Below, piece by piece: positions 35,042-47,800 of a DNA stretch of 64,000 nucleotides. Source of the DNA: Hyaloscypha bicolor E (taxonomy: Eukaryota; Ascomycota; Leotiomycetes; Helotiales; Hyaloscyphaceae); contig NW_020194541.1 of assembly GCF_002865645.1 (NCBI RefSeq), positions 723,181-787,180 on the forward strand. Direction: 5' to 3'. Position numbers and translations under genes: made by a program. The notes under the pieces are model-generated. The model saw only the letters and a program-made list of their open reading frames with translations, did not search any database and was not told the origin of the DNA. Positions within the stretch are counted from its first letter, which is position 1. Each line of letters starts with the position of its first letter.

Positions 35042-35380
35042 TTAGGGCCGCTTTACTAAAATTAAAGCCTGGCGGCCTTATATAAGTTTTGAAACTAGTT
35101 TTTAATTTTGCTTTAATTTTAATTCGAGATTAATTAAATACCTCAGGTATTTATTTAAGTAATATTAGCTTTATTAATTTTAAATTCACTTTAAAAATTC
35201 ACTTTTTAAAAACTAAAAATTTTCTAAATAAACTAAATAAAATAGGTTTTAATTTCGAATTCTAAAGCTTTTTTCCTTTAATAAATATATATATATATAA
35301 ATTAATTCCTATATCTGCTATAGGCCTATCTCTAGCCTATAATATTTTTTATAATTTATAAAATATCTTTTTTATTATTT

Positions 35381-35885
35381 ATTACTATTATTATTATTAT
35401 TATTACTACTATTACTATTATTATTACTATAATAATAAACTTTACTATTAGTCTATTATTACTACTACTACTTGCTTCTCTTATTCTATTTATTTTTTTA
35501 TCTTGTTTTATTTATATTATAGCCTCTCTTTTTCTTCTTATTACCTATTATATATCTGTTTTATAATCGGGCTATATTACTAATTCTATTTAGCTTACTA
35601 ATCTAGAAACTAAGTTTAACTAATTTATTAGTTAAATTTATTTTATTAAATATATATATTATATTAATAAATTAAATATATAAATAATATATATAATTAT
35701 TACTAGTTTTTTTTAATAGAAGCTATATTAACTATTATTATAATAATAAAAATACCTGCTATTTTTTTTATAAATACTTTTATATAATATTTTATGAATT
35801 ATAACTAATTTAATAAATATTTCCAGATATTATTACTATTACTATTATTATTACTACTATTACTATTATTATTACTATTACTACT
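35381..35885. repeat. Two trinucleotide-type (TTA/CTA) arrays
   Basis: attattattactactattac-like tracts at about 35381-35475 and again at 35826-35885. They are simple repeats within the 3' part of Helitron copy A that copy B lacks. Confidence 0.65.
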
Positions 35886-36189
35886 TTTATTAGCCTTATT
35901 TTTATTAATTCTTTTTTACTTTTTCGAGTTATTACTAGTAATTATATAGGTAATTAGATTACTTTTAATAATTTATTTTTATATATATATATATTCATTA
36001 TAGATTATTATAAACCGTAATTAATATATAAATAGCCTATTATATTATTATTACTTATTACTATTATTTATTTATTTCCTTTTAAAGAATATATTATTTT
36101 ACTAAGCTTTATAAAAAGCTAGTAGCTTTTTATAAAAAAGAAATAGAAATATTAAAAGAGAAAAAAGAAACGAATTATTTAGTATTAGT

Positions 36190-36300
36190 ATTAGAAAATA
36201 GAAAGAAATAAGAAAAAGAAGAGAGAAAGAGAAAGAAAGAAAAAAAGAAGAAAAAAAAAGAAAGAAAGAGAGAAAAAGAGAGAAAAGAAAAAAAAGAGTT
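36190..36300 (+). repeat. Polypurine tract
   Basis: About 110 bases almost purely A and G (gagagaaagagaaagaaaga and similar). Low complexity; it may have arisen by slippage. Confidence 0.7.
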
Positions 36301-37027
36301 ATAAATTCTATAAAGAATTACCTAAAAAAGATATATATTTTTAATATCTAATAATATAGTATTTTCTGTTTATTTAAGTCTTAAAATATTTGAAATAATA
36401 ATTATAAGTTATTTATAAATAAATACAAATACTTATAAATAGTTATAAATTATTATAAATCCCCAAATTCTTTAATTTAATTTATAAGGCTATCTAATAC
36501 CTATAAAATACTTATAAGAAATAAAATACTAAAATAAATTAGCTAAAACCTTAGAATAAGTTATATTAAATATTCTAAATAAGTTTTTATATAATAGAAA
36601 AATATTTAAGCCTTTTATAAATAATATATAAGAAACCCCTATATAAAATTGCCTATAAATAAATACAGGTATTTATAGATCTAAACTAATAATATAAAAG
36701 AACTAATCTTATAACTTATTAATAATTATTATAAAATATAAATAAATCAGAAACTATTTCCGGAAAAGAGTAATTTCTAGACTAGTATTTATAGTAAATA
36801 GCTTAATTTATAGAATTATTTATAACTAGTTATTAAAATTCTTTTTAAATAAATAGGCTTTAATATAATATATTTATAAGCTTATAACTATTATTCGGGT
36901 TTTATTATATAAATTTTTTTTATAAATATAAGTTTTATAAGAATAATACTAGAACTCTAATCTTAAGAATAAACTAAAATAATAATAAAAAAGAGAAATT
37001 AATATTTTATAACTATTTTATAAATAG

Positions 37028-37169
37028 CTTATATTTCTTTATCTAGTAAAACATTATTATATTAGCGGCCATATATAAATATCTCTAATTCGGCCGAAAT
37101 ATAATCTAAATTAGGAATATTTATATATAATTACTAATATAGTAATATCTTATTAGATAAAGAAATAAG
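37028..37169. mobile_element. Small fold-back element inside Helitron copy A
   Basis: 37028-37093 and 37094-37169 are imperfect inverted copies meeting at cggccg: both arms start ctta(ta)tttctttatcta and share atattag, atatataaatat and ctaatt. The arms are mutated independently by RIP. No target duplication could be assigned in this AT-rich setting. Confidence 0.55.
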
Positions 37170-37360
37170 TTATTATCTAAAAACTTGTTTATATTTAGGG
37201 AATTTATTAATTAGTATATTTGTAATTAGTTTAATAAATATTTAAAAATATAAATATTGAGTTTTAAAACTATATTATTTAATATAATTAAAAGATATTA
37301 CTTATAAAAGATTAATAAATCCGTAATAGCCTAGAAGAAAAGATCTAGGAAATAAATATT

Positions 37361-37530
37361 ATAGTAGGGAATCAGGTAACGGGTCACGTGGCTAGTCAGG
37401 TGCTCTCGGCTATCTACTATCCCTATATATAGCTCTCTTCTCTTCTTCTTCTCTCCTTCTTACTAAAATAATAGTATCTCGAATACTTTAGTTCTTAATA
37501 TATATTTTAGTGCTTCCTATATACTCCTCT
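37361..37530 (+). mobile_element. GC-normal island with LTR-promoter-like layout
   Basis: cgggtcacgtggctag, then a TATA-like ccctatatatagc at about 37421-37433, then a CT-rich ctcttctcttcttcttctct stretch. The order CACGTG, TATA, CT-rich leader resembles the island at 7994-8243, although the bases differ. Ends and duplications could not be placed; a solo LTR fragment is the best guess. Confidence 0.4.
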
Positions 37531-40500
37531 TTAATATAGCTAATTAGATTTGTAATTAATACTAGCTAATTTATATAATTCGGAATTACTATTATTTTAT
37601 TAGAATCTGGATTATTAGATAATTTATTAATCTAGTAAATAAACTTCTAGTTATTCTTGCCTTTATAAACCCGTATATTAATCTATAAGTAAAGCTATTT
37701 AAGCTATAGCTAAATAAATAATTATTAAAAGCATATAATAATAATATTAGTCTATAAATTATATAATATAATTAAAAGAATCTAAATAAAGTTTCTATTA
37801 AAAATTATAAATACTTTTCTAAAAAAGAATATTATTTATTATAAATTATAAATTACTAAAAGCTAGTAAATAATCTTAAAAATAATACTCATATTATATT
37901 AGTATTTTATTTCAGATAATAAAATCTATAAACTAAAAGATTTATTTAAAAGTATTTTGTTTTATAATAGAACTTATAAATAATTTATAAAACTTAATTA
38001 GAATCTTAAACTAGAAATAAAATATATATTTATTTAGTAATAAAAGAGCTATAATATCTATAAATATTATATAAAGAACTATTTGCCTTTATTTATAAAA
38101 ATAATAATAAAATATCTTATATAAGAATATTTTACTTATATTTTCTAGTTTTTATAAATAGAAATAAGCTATTTATAAATCTAATTTAATAGCTATAATA
38201 ATCTCTATAAAATATAATTACTAATTAGAATTAAGCTAGACTTATATTATAACTATAAATAATATCTAATTCTTAAAAGTATATAATATAAATGAAAAAC
38301 AAGAGTCTATAGTTTATAAATAATTATTACAAGTTTATAAGCCTATATATAAATAAGAAAAGGCTATAATTATAATATAAATTAAGAAATAAAAGTAAAA
38401 AACTATTATTATAAATAAACTAATACTAGAAATTATTATAGAAATAGTATTTATATCGGTTTTAGATTACTAATAAGTTTATAATTAGTTATTAATAGAG
38501 GCTAAATAAGAATAATATTTATAAACTACTTATAAATATAAATAAAATAGCCTTATTAAAATACTAGTATTATTTCTAGTTATTTTTTATTAAGCTATAA
38601 GTAATATAAATAGTTTAATATATTAGATAATAGATATTTTTAAATAAATATAAATTCGTAAAGAATTATAAACTATAAATAATTATAAATAAAAGTTATA
38701 AATAATATTACTTGCCCGAAATAGGGCTATAGTAATATATATAACTAATTTAATTACTTTTATTCTATTAGTAATACTTCTATTTCCGGGTTTTTAGAAT
38801 TTATATAAACTAGATTAGAAACTTAAAATATAAATACTATTAATTATTTATATATATAGTATTATATTTAAAGAATACTATTAAGATTAAACGAGTATTT
38901 GCGGTTTTTATAACTAAAGCTATAAAAGAAATATTATTCGGAAAATAGTTTTTTTTTTAAAAAAAAAAAATTATAAAATATTAAATAAGAAATAATTTCT
39001 AATATATAAGAAATTCGAATAGCTACTAAATAGCCTTATATAAACTCATATAATAGATATATATATATTAAGTAATCTCGTTATTTATAGCTATAATTAT
39101 AACTATTATATAAATTTTTTTTTTATATATATATTTATAAATATATTTAATTACTTAAATTAAGGCATTTATTTCTATATTAATATATAAATAGAATTTC
39201 TAGAAAAGATATAGATTATATAAAATAATCTAGTAATTATTATAAATAATTTACTAATTCTAAATACCGGATTTATAAATTATAAATATTTGTCTATTAT
39301 TTTAGTAATAGTATTTAGGATAGCTATTTTCATAGATTATAATATAGTTTATAAAAGCTTTTAAAAACTTTTTAAAATATACTAATAGCTATAAGCTTTT
39401 TTATAAACTATATATAAAGCTCGTATATTATTTTCTTTATATAAACTATAAGATATATTACTTATAACTAAGGCTAAAAGCTTATTTATAGAATTCTATA
39501 ATAGATCTAATAGCTTAATATATATAATCTTATTTATATATTTAGATATATTAAATTTTATAAATATTTATAAAAATAAAAGTAAATATAAATATAAAAG
39601 CCCTTATTTCTAGTATTTAATTATATAAATATAGCCTATATATAATCTAAAAAGGCTATTTTTAAAATCTATAAAAAGCTTTTAAATCTTAAATTAAAAT
39701 ATATAAATAATTAGATTTAATTAATTTATAAATTATAAACTATATAGCTTCTAGATAATCTCTAGCTATTATAAATTAGCTATAAAAATAATAAAAAAGA
39801 TAGGCTTTCTAAAATAATAAATAATAGTTATTAAATCTTAAAAAAGCTATTATATAAACTAATTTCTATTTATAAAAGAAAATAAAAAAACGAATTACTA
39901 ATCTAAATTAGCTATTGAAATATTCTTATAAATAAAAGTATTTATAATATATTATTAAAAGAACTAATAAATATAAAAGAAAAAAATGTTTTATAATTAC
40001 AAATATATAAATAGAACTAGTAAAAGAACTATTATTTTAAATAGATTTATTAATAGATATAATAGATATCCTATAAAGTTATTTTATAATACTATTTGTA
40101 TTTATTATATAAAAAAAGAAATATATAATAAAGTAATATATATATTATATAAATAATATTTTATTTAGTAAAATTACGGATTTTAATAACTAGACTTATA
40201 GATTATAAGAAGAATATTATATTAATTCTTGTTTATAAACTCGTTTAAAAGAATTCCTATTAGTTCTATAGTTATAAAAAGGTTCTTATAATAATAGTTT
40301 GCCCTAAACTAGAGAATTAGATATATTTATAAACTAAAAAGAATTTAAAAATAACTTGTTTAGCTAACTAATTACTTCTGGGCTATTTTATAGATTTATA
40401 TAAAGAAATTACTATAATTTATAAATATTTTATAAAGGCTATAAAGAATAGCTTAATTGAGTTATAAATAATACTATAACCGGAAATTAGTTATATAATC

Positions 40501-41439
40501 TGAATTATAAAAAAATAACTAGATAAAGACTAGAACTTATTATAAATTCGGCTCTAAGAGTTCTTAGTAATAAAATAGCTTTTTATAAATCTAAAAGTTA
40601 TAAAAACTATAAGAAAAGTTAATATATATATTTTTAGTATAGTTTATAAATATAAAAGCAAATATAAAGTTATATATTCTTATATTTTAATAAAAGCTAT
40701 AGGCTTATAAATTATTTCTTTTAAAAAGTACTTATAAAAAGAATAAAAGTACTTGTAACTTATTTATTATTATATTTCCTTTTTTATAATAGAGCTTAAA
40801 TTTCTGATTTATATTTATAATTACTTTTAATATTTAATATCTTATATTATAATTCTTATATTTAATATTTATTAGACTAAGATTATAAGCAAGCCGATTC
40901 CGGAACTATAAATAAAAGCTAATAGATAAAACAAGAGAAGAAAAAAAAGAAAAAAAAAGAAAAAAGAAATAAAATAGTTTTTACTAGCTAGCTATAGGCT
41001 ATATTTAGCTTATTATAGGTTTAATAAATTCGTTTTTAAAGCCAAGGATTATTCTTGCCTATAAAAGGCTATATAAGTCTAATATAAGTCTATTAAGAAA
41101 TATTCGAATTAATATCTATAAAAGAAAAATACTTTATAGCCCGTTTAGTATAAAGAAAATTAGTAATTAAATATATAAATCCGGATATATAAGAATAAAG
41201 AAACCTTATATTATAAATATATCTTATATAAATTTTCTTTAAGATTTAGGAGAAATCTACTATATAGAAAGTATTATTTATAACTAGTATAAAAGTATAA
41301 TAGAGAAGAATTTATATTTATATAATTATAGGCTAAATAAAAGGCCAAGAGATATATAGGAAATAATAGAAAGCTTTAGTATTCCTGAAATAAATAATAT
41401 ATAAGAGCTTAGGCTCAAGTTTTAGTATTTCTTATATAA

Positions 41440-41541
41440 CTATATTTACTATATTTAAATATTAGCTATTTATATTATATTTTCTTTTTCTTTATCTATT
41501 TATATATTATTATTATAATATAATAATAATATTTTATTATA
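41440..41541. repeat. Direct repeat F, copy 1
   Basis: atatttaaatatta, atttatattatat and tatatattattattataatataataataatatttta match 42407-42503 in direct orientation, about 965 bases apart. This could be an LTR pair of a small element or a duplication; nothing between them is recognised. Confidence 0.5.
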
Positions 41542-42299
41542 ATAATTAATAGTAATATCTTTTAATTTAATCTAATTAGAGTTTTCTTATTTTTAATTAC
41601 TTGCGAATTCCTTTATATTTCCTTAATAAGCTTTTTAAAGCTTTATTTTAATTAGTTAATCTCTTAATTAAGTTATTAATTAGAAACTATTAATATTTCT
41701 ATAATATTATTATATTTTTTAATTAGATCTTTTAATTAAATATTTTATTTAATAAATAAATTAATTCTTAGCTATTACTATTTATATAATAATTACTATT
41801 ATTTGAATTAAAATACTAGATTTATCTTTTAATAATTATAACTAATACTACTTTTTTAATACTTCTATATTATAAATAACTTTCATATTAATTATAATAT
41901 ATATAAATATTATAATAGCCCCTTTTATAATTAAATATTTTTATATATTCTATATAGCCTTAATTATTATTCTTTTATTATTAAATAGCCTTTCTTAGCT
42001 TATTAATAGCTAGCCTTTTCTTTTTCTTTTATTATTAAATAGCTTATTTCTTTTCTTTTATATTAAATATAGATTTTCTTTTATATTAAATATAGATTAA
42101 ATATATATATATAATATTACTAAAATATCTTAATTACTAGTATTAGACTAGATATTCTAGTAGAATTCAGGAATATTAAATAAAATTTATTCGATTTTCT
42201 GTTTTTTTTAAAAGATTAGTCTATATATATAAATAAATTATATATATAATATAAAGAATTATATAATTCTTTTTTTTTAAAGAAATATATATTATATAA

Positions 42300-42393
42300 T
42301 AATTATATACTAATAATTATATACTAATAATTATATACAAATAATTATATACTAATAATTATATACTAATAATTATATACTAATAATTATATA
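42300..42393. repeat. 14-bp tandem repeat, about seven copies
   Basis: Unit taattatatactaa, one copy with an a for t (taattatatacaaa). It is a simple minisatellite within RIPed DNA, so it expanded after or during the mutation process. Confidence 0.8.
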
Positions 42394-42406
42394 TAAGTTT
42401 ATATAA

Positions 42407-42503
42407 TTATATTAATTATATTTAAATATTAATTATTTATATTATATCTTTTTTTTTCTTTTTTTATTTATATATTATTATTATAATATAATAATAATAT
42501 TTT
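42407..42503. repeat. Direct repeat F, copy 2
   Basis: Second copy of the 41440-41541 sequence, directly after the 14-bp tandem array. Confidence 0.5.
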
Positions 42504-44064
42504 ATTATAAGATTATTTAGGGTATAATTATTATTAATTTTATTTCAGAATTCGTATATATAACTAGAAGTTATAATATTTATTATATAATTATAATAAT
42601 ATATATAATTAGCTAGTATTTAAAATACTAAAGCTCTTATATTTAGAGCTTCTTTTTTTAGTTTAAAATTCTCGAATTCTCGAATTATTTTATTTATTTT
42701 TTAAATTCAGAAATCTGGTTTTATAATAATTATATATTTTCTAATTATTAGAAATTTACTATTTCTTTATTAGAAATAAAATCGAAATAAGATATATTTT
42801 TTATTAGAACTAATATATTAGCTTTAATTTTTCTAATATAATTTGCTTTAATTACTTTTTTTTTTTAAATATAATTAATCTTTTTATTTCTTTCTTTTAA
42901 TATTCTCTTAAATTTATAATAATAAGAAGTTATTAATTATTTAATTAAGAATTTATTATTATATAATTTTATAATATTTCGGGATTTTTTTAGAGTTTTA
43001 AAATTTTATAGAACTTTAAATAGGTTTTTAAATAGTTTCTAAATATAAAGCTATTTCTATAATTATAATAATATATAAAATTTATTATTATTTAGTATTA
43101 TAATATAAAGCTTTTAATAATATTATTTAAGAAAATAGAAAAATATACTAAATACTAGACTTTTTTTATATATATTAGTAAATTCTATTAAATGCTTTTT
43201 AAATCTTAATATATATTATTCTATATATATAAAAACGGATTTTGAAATAAGAATAATAAAATAAAAGTAACTATTATATTTGTATTCTAGAAAGAATAAT
43301 TATAATTTCTCGAAATTATTCTCGAAATCTTTTTTAATAATATTTTATATAAAGTAATAAATATATTATATTATAGATTATTATTTTACTTTATTATAAT
43401 TAGAAATATAGCTTATTTGTAAATCTAACTAGCCTTTATATATTATAGAATAGTTTAATATTTATTAGAATTAATTAGAATTTTATTTTTATTTTTAGAA
43501 CTAATATTAGACTAGCTTTAGAATATGTCTTAGTTAAAGCTAATATCGGAATTAGATTAGAAATTAGAGCTATTTTCGGGGAAAAAGATTATTAAAATTA
43601 TAAATTATATTATTAATATCTTTAAACTAGTTTTTCTTAATTTCTTTAAATCTAATTAAAGATATTTTTTTTGGAATTTCTAACTCTTGTATTACATTTT
43701 TAATAGAAGTATATATAGCTTATATAAAGTAATTATTATTACTTTTCTTAATATATTTACTAATTTTCTTTTAATTAAATTATAAGTCTTATAATATTAG
43801 TATTATTATAAAACTATTTACTTGCTTTTTTTAGTATTTAACTAGAAATAAATGAGTTTTTTATAATTTTTAAAATAGATATATTTTAGCTAACTAGAAA
43901 ACTAGTTTCTTAATCTAATAAAATTATATAAAATATTAGAAATCGGATATAAAATCCTGAATTATTTAAAAATAGATCCGGAAATTATAAGAATTATAAT
44001 TAGAGAGGCCAGGAACTCGGATTTCTCTTAATTAGAAAACTAGAAAACTTATTAGAAAAATTGA

Positions 44065-44180
44065 GAAATATATTAGAATTTCTAATATTTTTATATAAGA
44101 ACTTAAAAAGTATATTCGGATTATTAGTATTTTTATATAAGAACTTAAAAAATATATTTGAATTATTAGTATTTTATTAT
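44065..44180 (+). repeat. 42-bp tandem repeat, about two and a half copies
   Basis: tatttttatataagaactt recurs at 44086 and 44128, with the surrounding 42-base unit, and a third partial unit follows. The unit keeps a short frame open (FLYKNLK repeats) but the frame has no other support as a gene. Confidence 0.6.
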
Positions 44181-44569
44181 ATTATTTTCGGGATTTATTT
44201 AAAGTTTCTAATATTATTTAATTATATAGTATTTATAATCTAGAAAATTATAAAAGAGAAATATAAGGTATATTTAGTAATTAATTTCAAACTATTAAAT
44301 AAATAAGGAATTTCCGATATTTATTTAATATTACTTTAATTAGAAATTATTAAAGCTTTATAAAATATATAATATACTTTATATATTAATAGTTTTACTT
44401 TTTTTATTAATTTCTAATTGAGTTTAAATATAGAAAATATTTTATTATTATTAATTACTATAACTAAAAATAGTTAAAGATTATATTAATAGAATTCTAG
44501 AATTCTCTAATATATATTTAATAGTTTATAAATAAAAAGCTATATTTATATAAAAATTTAATTTATATA

Positions 44570-44868
44570 TATTAGTTTACTAGTAATATATAATACTATT
44601 ATATATTCGTGAAATGCTATTTATATAAAATTAGTAAAGTTATTATTATTCAGAAATAGGAATTATAGTATTATAATATTAATATACGATTCCTAAATCT
44701 GCTAAGCCTAAAGAAGTCTAGTCTATTAGTCCAGTTACTAATAAAGTGCAAGGTTATATAACTATATCTCATATCTCATATCTTATTATTTATATTCTAT
44801 TACTTATATCCCGTATCCCGTATCCCGTAATTATATATGTAATTCCTAAAGAAATAGCTATACTAATA
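44570..44868 (-). repeat. 3' LTR of Copia copy 3
   Basis: Starts tattagtttac, ends agctatactaata; 299 bases, paired with 51074-51372. Confidence 0.85.
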
Positions 44869-47800
44869 CTAGAAATTCTCTAAAAACGCAAAAAATAATA
44901 TCTTCCTCTAATTATATACAAATTCCCTAATTCGGCCTAGTATCAGATTTCCCAAATACTTTATATATTTATATTACTTCTAAGGTTTTAGTTATATATA
45001 ACTTCTCTTCTATAATATCCTTTTATCTCATATATCTATTTCCTGCCCTATCTATACTTGACCTATTTCTCTATATCTAATTATATGATATTTATATTAA
45101 TTAGATACTTGAGGGCATTCGTTAGCTTTGATTTTATTATGAAATCGGCAGGATTTAATTCTCTCTTAATTCATTTAACTTCTATAATCTCTCGTTATTT
45201 ATATATCTAGTAAAAACATATTATATTAATTATTAGATACTTTTCTCGAGTAGTTCCTAATTTAATAAGGCATTTATATAATAACTTCGAATTTATATAG
45301 ACTACTAGTAATAGTTCTATTTCTAGTACTCTATTAATTATAGATTTAACTAAAGTACTTATATTAAAGCCATAAGCTATACTATAGAATTCTAAAGCTA
45401 GAATACTTCTAGTAATTCTCTTATATTTAATAAAGAACTAGTAAATAATATTAGTATATCTAGTTCTATTTACTAGAACTAGAATATATCTAATTTAAGA
45501 GAAGAGATTTCTATTATTTATAAATAAAGCATTCGTAAAAATAATTAAATATAAGAACTTCTTTATTAGCTTTACGAATCTTAGTTCTCTAGTAATATTC
45601 TCAATTTGCTATTAAATATACTTATTAAATATCTTTATATTAGTTTCTAAGAGTTTAATAGCTTAAGTAGTAATTAATAGGTTATATAAAGCTTCTAGTT
45701 AATAGACTAATATAATATATATTTCTCTAGTATATTAGATAATATATTAGTTCTTAATAAAGAGATCTTAATAAATAGTACTTCTACTACTTATAATAGT
45801 AGTATTCTTTATAGAAATAGTTCGGAGGTTTTTATATTAGTATTCCTATATAAAACTAATTCTAGTAATATTCGTATAAATAATATCTTTATTAAACTTG
45901 AGATTATAATTAATAGTAAGATATTTATATTTCTTGGCCAAGAACTTAGTTTCTTAGAGCTTTAGTTACTCTATTTTTATAAAATTATTATTTCTAATAA
46001 ATAGGATATTATTAGTTTAAAAGCTAATAATTTCAAAGAATTACTTGCTATAAAAGAGGCAAGGGTTATAAGTTAACTATTCTATAGAAAGCTTATTAAT
46101 ATAATAGGAATAATAAGTCTTAAACTAGTAATTCCTAGCTTCCGGTATATTATATAGTAGTTTTATAACCTTTAGAACCGAATTATTATTTAGATTTAGC
46201 TCTCTAGTAAACTCATAAAATAAGTTAATATAAAAATTATAATTAAGTAAGGTTATTAATTAGATATAAGCTTATAAAATATTATATAAATATAGCTTTA
46301 TAGTATCTATTATTATAATAGTAATACTAAGGATAATTCTCTAGCTAATATATTAAATAGTAAGTAATTATATTAATATTATATATTTCTTACTATTATT
46401 ATAAGCCTAAATAACTAGTTTCGACTTTTTAAACTCTCTCTTTATATCCTTATTCTTAATCTTATTAATAAACCGGGAATTAAAAATATATATCTCTTTT
46501 AGTATCTGAGATCTAGAAATAACTTCAAATATATCCTTTTCTAGAAAGCTAGTAACTTTAACTTAATAAAAGTTCTTATATAGGTTATTATCCTATAGAA
46601 ATATTATTAAATCCGGGTTCTTATAAAGATATTCTTTATTATACTTTAGTAAAAAAATAGGAATAGTAGAAGGAATTATACCTGTATTATTTTTAGCCTT
46701 ATTATAAAGTTCGGGAATAGGTTTAAGTTCGGGGCTATTAGTAATAACCTTAATATCTTCTATATAAAAGGGTTTTATAGAGATTAAGTAAAAGGTAATA
46801 TTACTATATAATAGAGCTAGTATATAGTTCTTTCTATTAATAGCTACTAGCTTATATAGCCTATTCTAATTACTAGATTAACCGGTATTTTCTTTATATT
46901 ATATAAGAATATTCAAATTCAAGAAAAGTTTATAGATATTAGTAGTACTAGAACTATTTCGAGTATTTAGAGTATTTGTAATCTGGTATCTAACTTAAAG
47001 CTTTTAAATTTCTATTATTGCCTTCTTAAATACTATTAATTACTATAATATAGTTAGTAATAGGATATTATATTTAGTTATTTAAGATAAAGCGCTATAA
47101 ATTAAAAGAGTTAGGATAATACTATTAGGTCTAGCAAAATTATTAATAGCCTTAAAAGCTATTTAAAGTATAATATCCTTATTAATTCTATTAATTTTAG
47201 TTATAATAATAAAATAAGTATATTAAATTAGGCTATAATAGTATTTTATAATTCCGACGGAACTATAAGCTTTTATAGGAACGATTTTGACCTTAGTTCC
47301 TATAGTATTTATAAGCTAAGTAAACTTCTTACTAGTAAACTACTTTCTAATATCTGCTATAATCTAATTAGAAGAGCCTAAATAAGTATTAATCTAATAC
47401 TATTTTAGGGTATCCCAAATATATAATATACTAATATTTTAAAGCTATTAGCCGGCTTAATATCTAGTGCCTTTATTAATAATATAAAGTATAGGCTTAC
47501 CAGAAATATAGAAAATATTAATAATAATAAAGTAGTTAAAGCTAATATTATTTTTTAGATTAAATTTAAATTATTCCGGTAATTATTTGAATTTCTGGTA
47601 TTACTTATAATACTTTATAAGGTATTTAAAGGCTTTTATATTAATATTATAGCCTGCTTATTCTAGTATATTTCGAAGCTTATTAATAGATAAATAACTA
47701 AAACGGTAATATAAATATTATAATTTGATTTCTATAAAAAAGCAGGAATTATAAATAAAGAATTCGGAAATAAAGCTTTATAGAATAATATTCTAAAGTA

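Larger units (their letters stand above)
35042..41430 (-). mobile_element. Helitron copy A, strongly RIPed
   Basis: On the minus strand the right terminus reads aaagcggccctaa followed by T, i.e. a CTAA (CTRR) end at 35042 preceded by a hairpin with 7-base arms (aggccgc ... gcggcct-type). The body aligns with Helitron copy B in the same order, for example 39130-39330 with 57000-57190 and 36690-36840 with 54800-54960, but with far more C-to-T and G-to-A change; no helicase motif survives intact. The left (5') edge near 41430 is approximate. Confidence 0.7.

Noticed and set aside
42300..42393. CRISPR-like regular spacing in the 14-bp array, and likewise 53587-53687
   Set aside because: The units abut without unique spacers; they are simple tandem repeats in a eukaryotic genome.
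44061..44243. 60-codon plus-strand frame with FLYKNLK repeats
   Set aside because: Explained by a 42-bp tandem repeat in AT-rich DNA.
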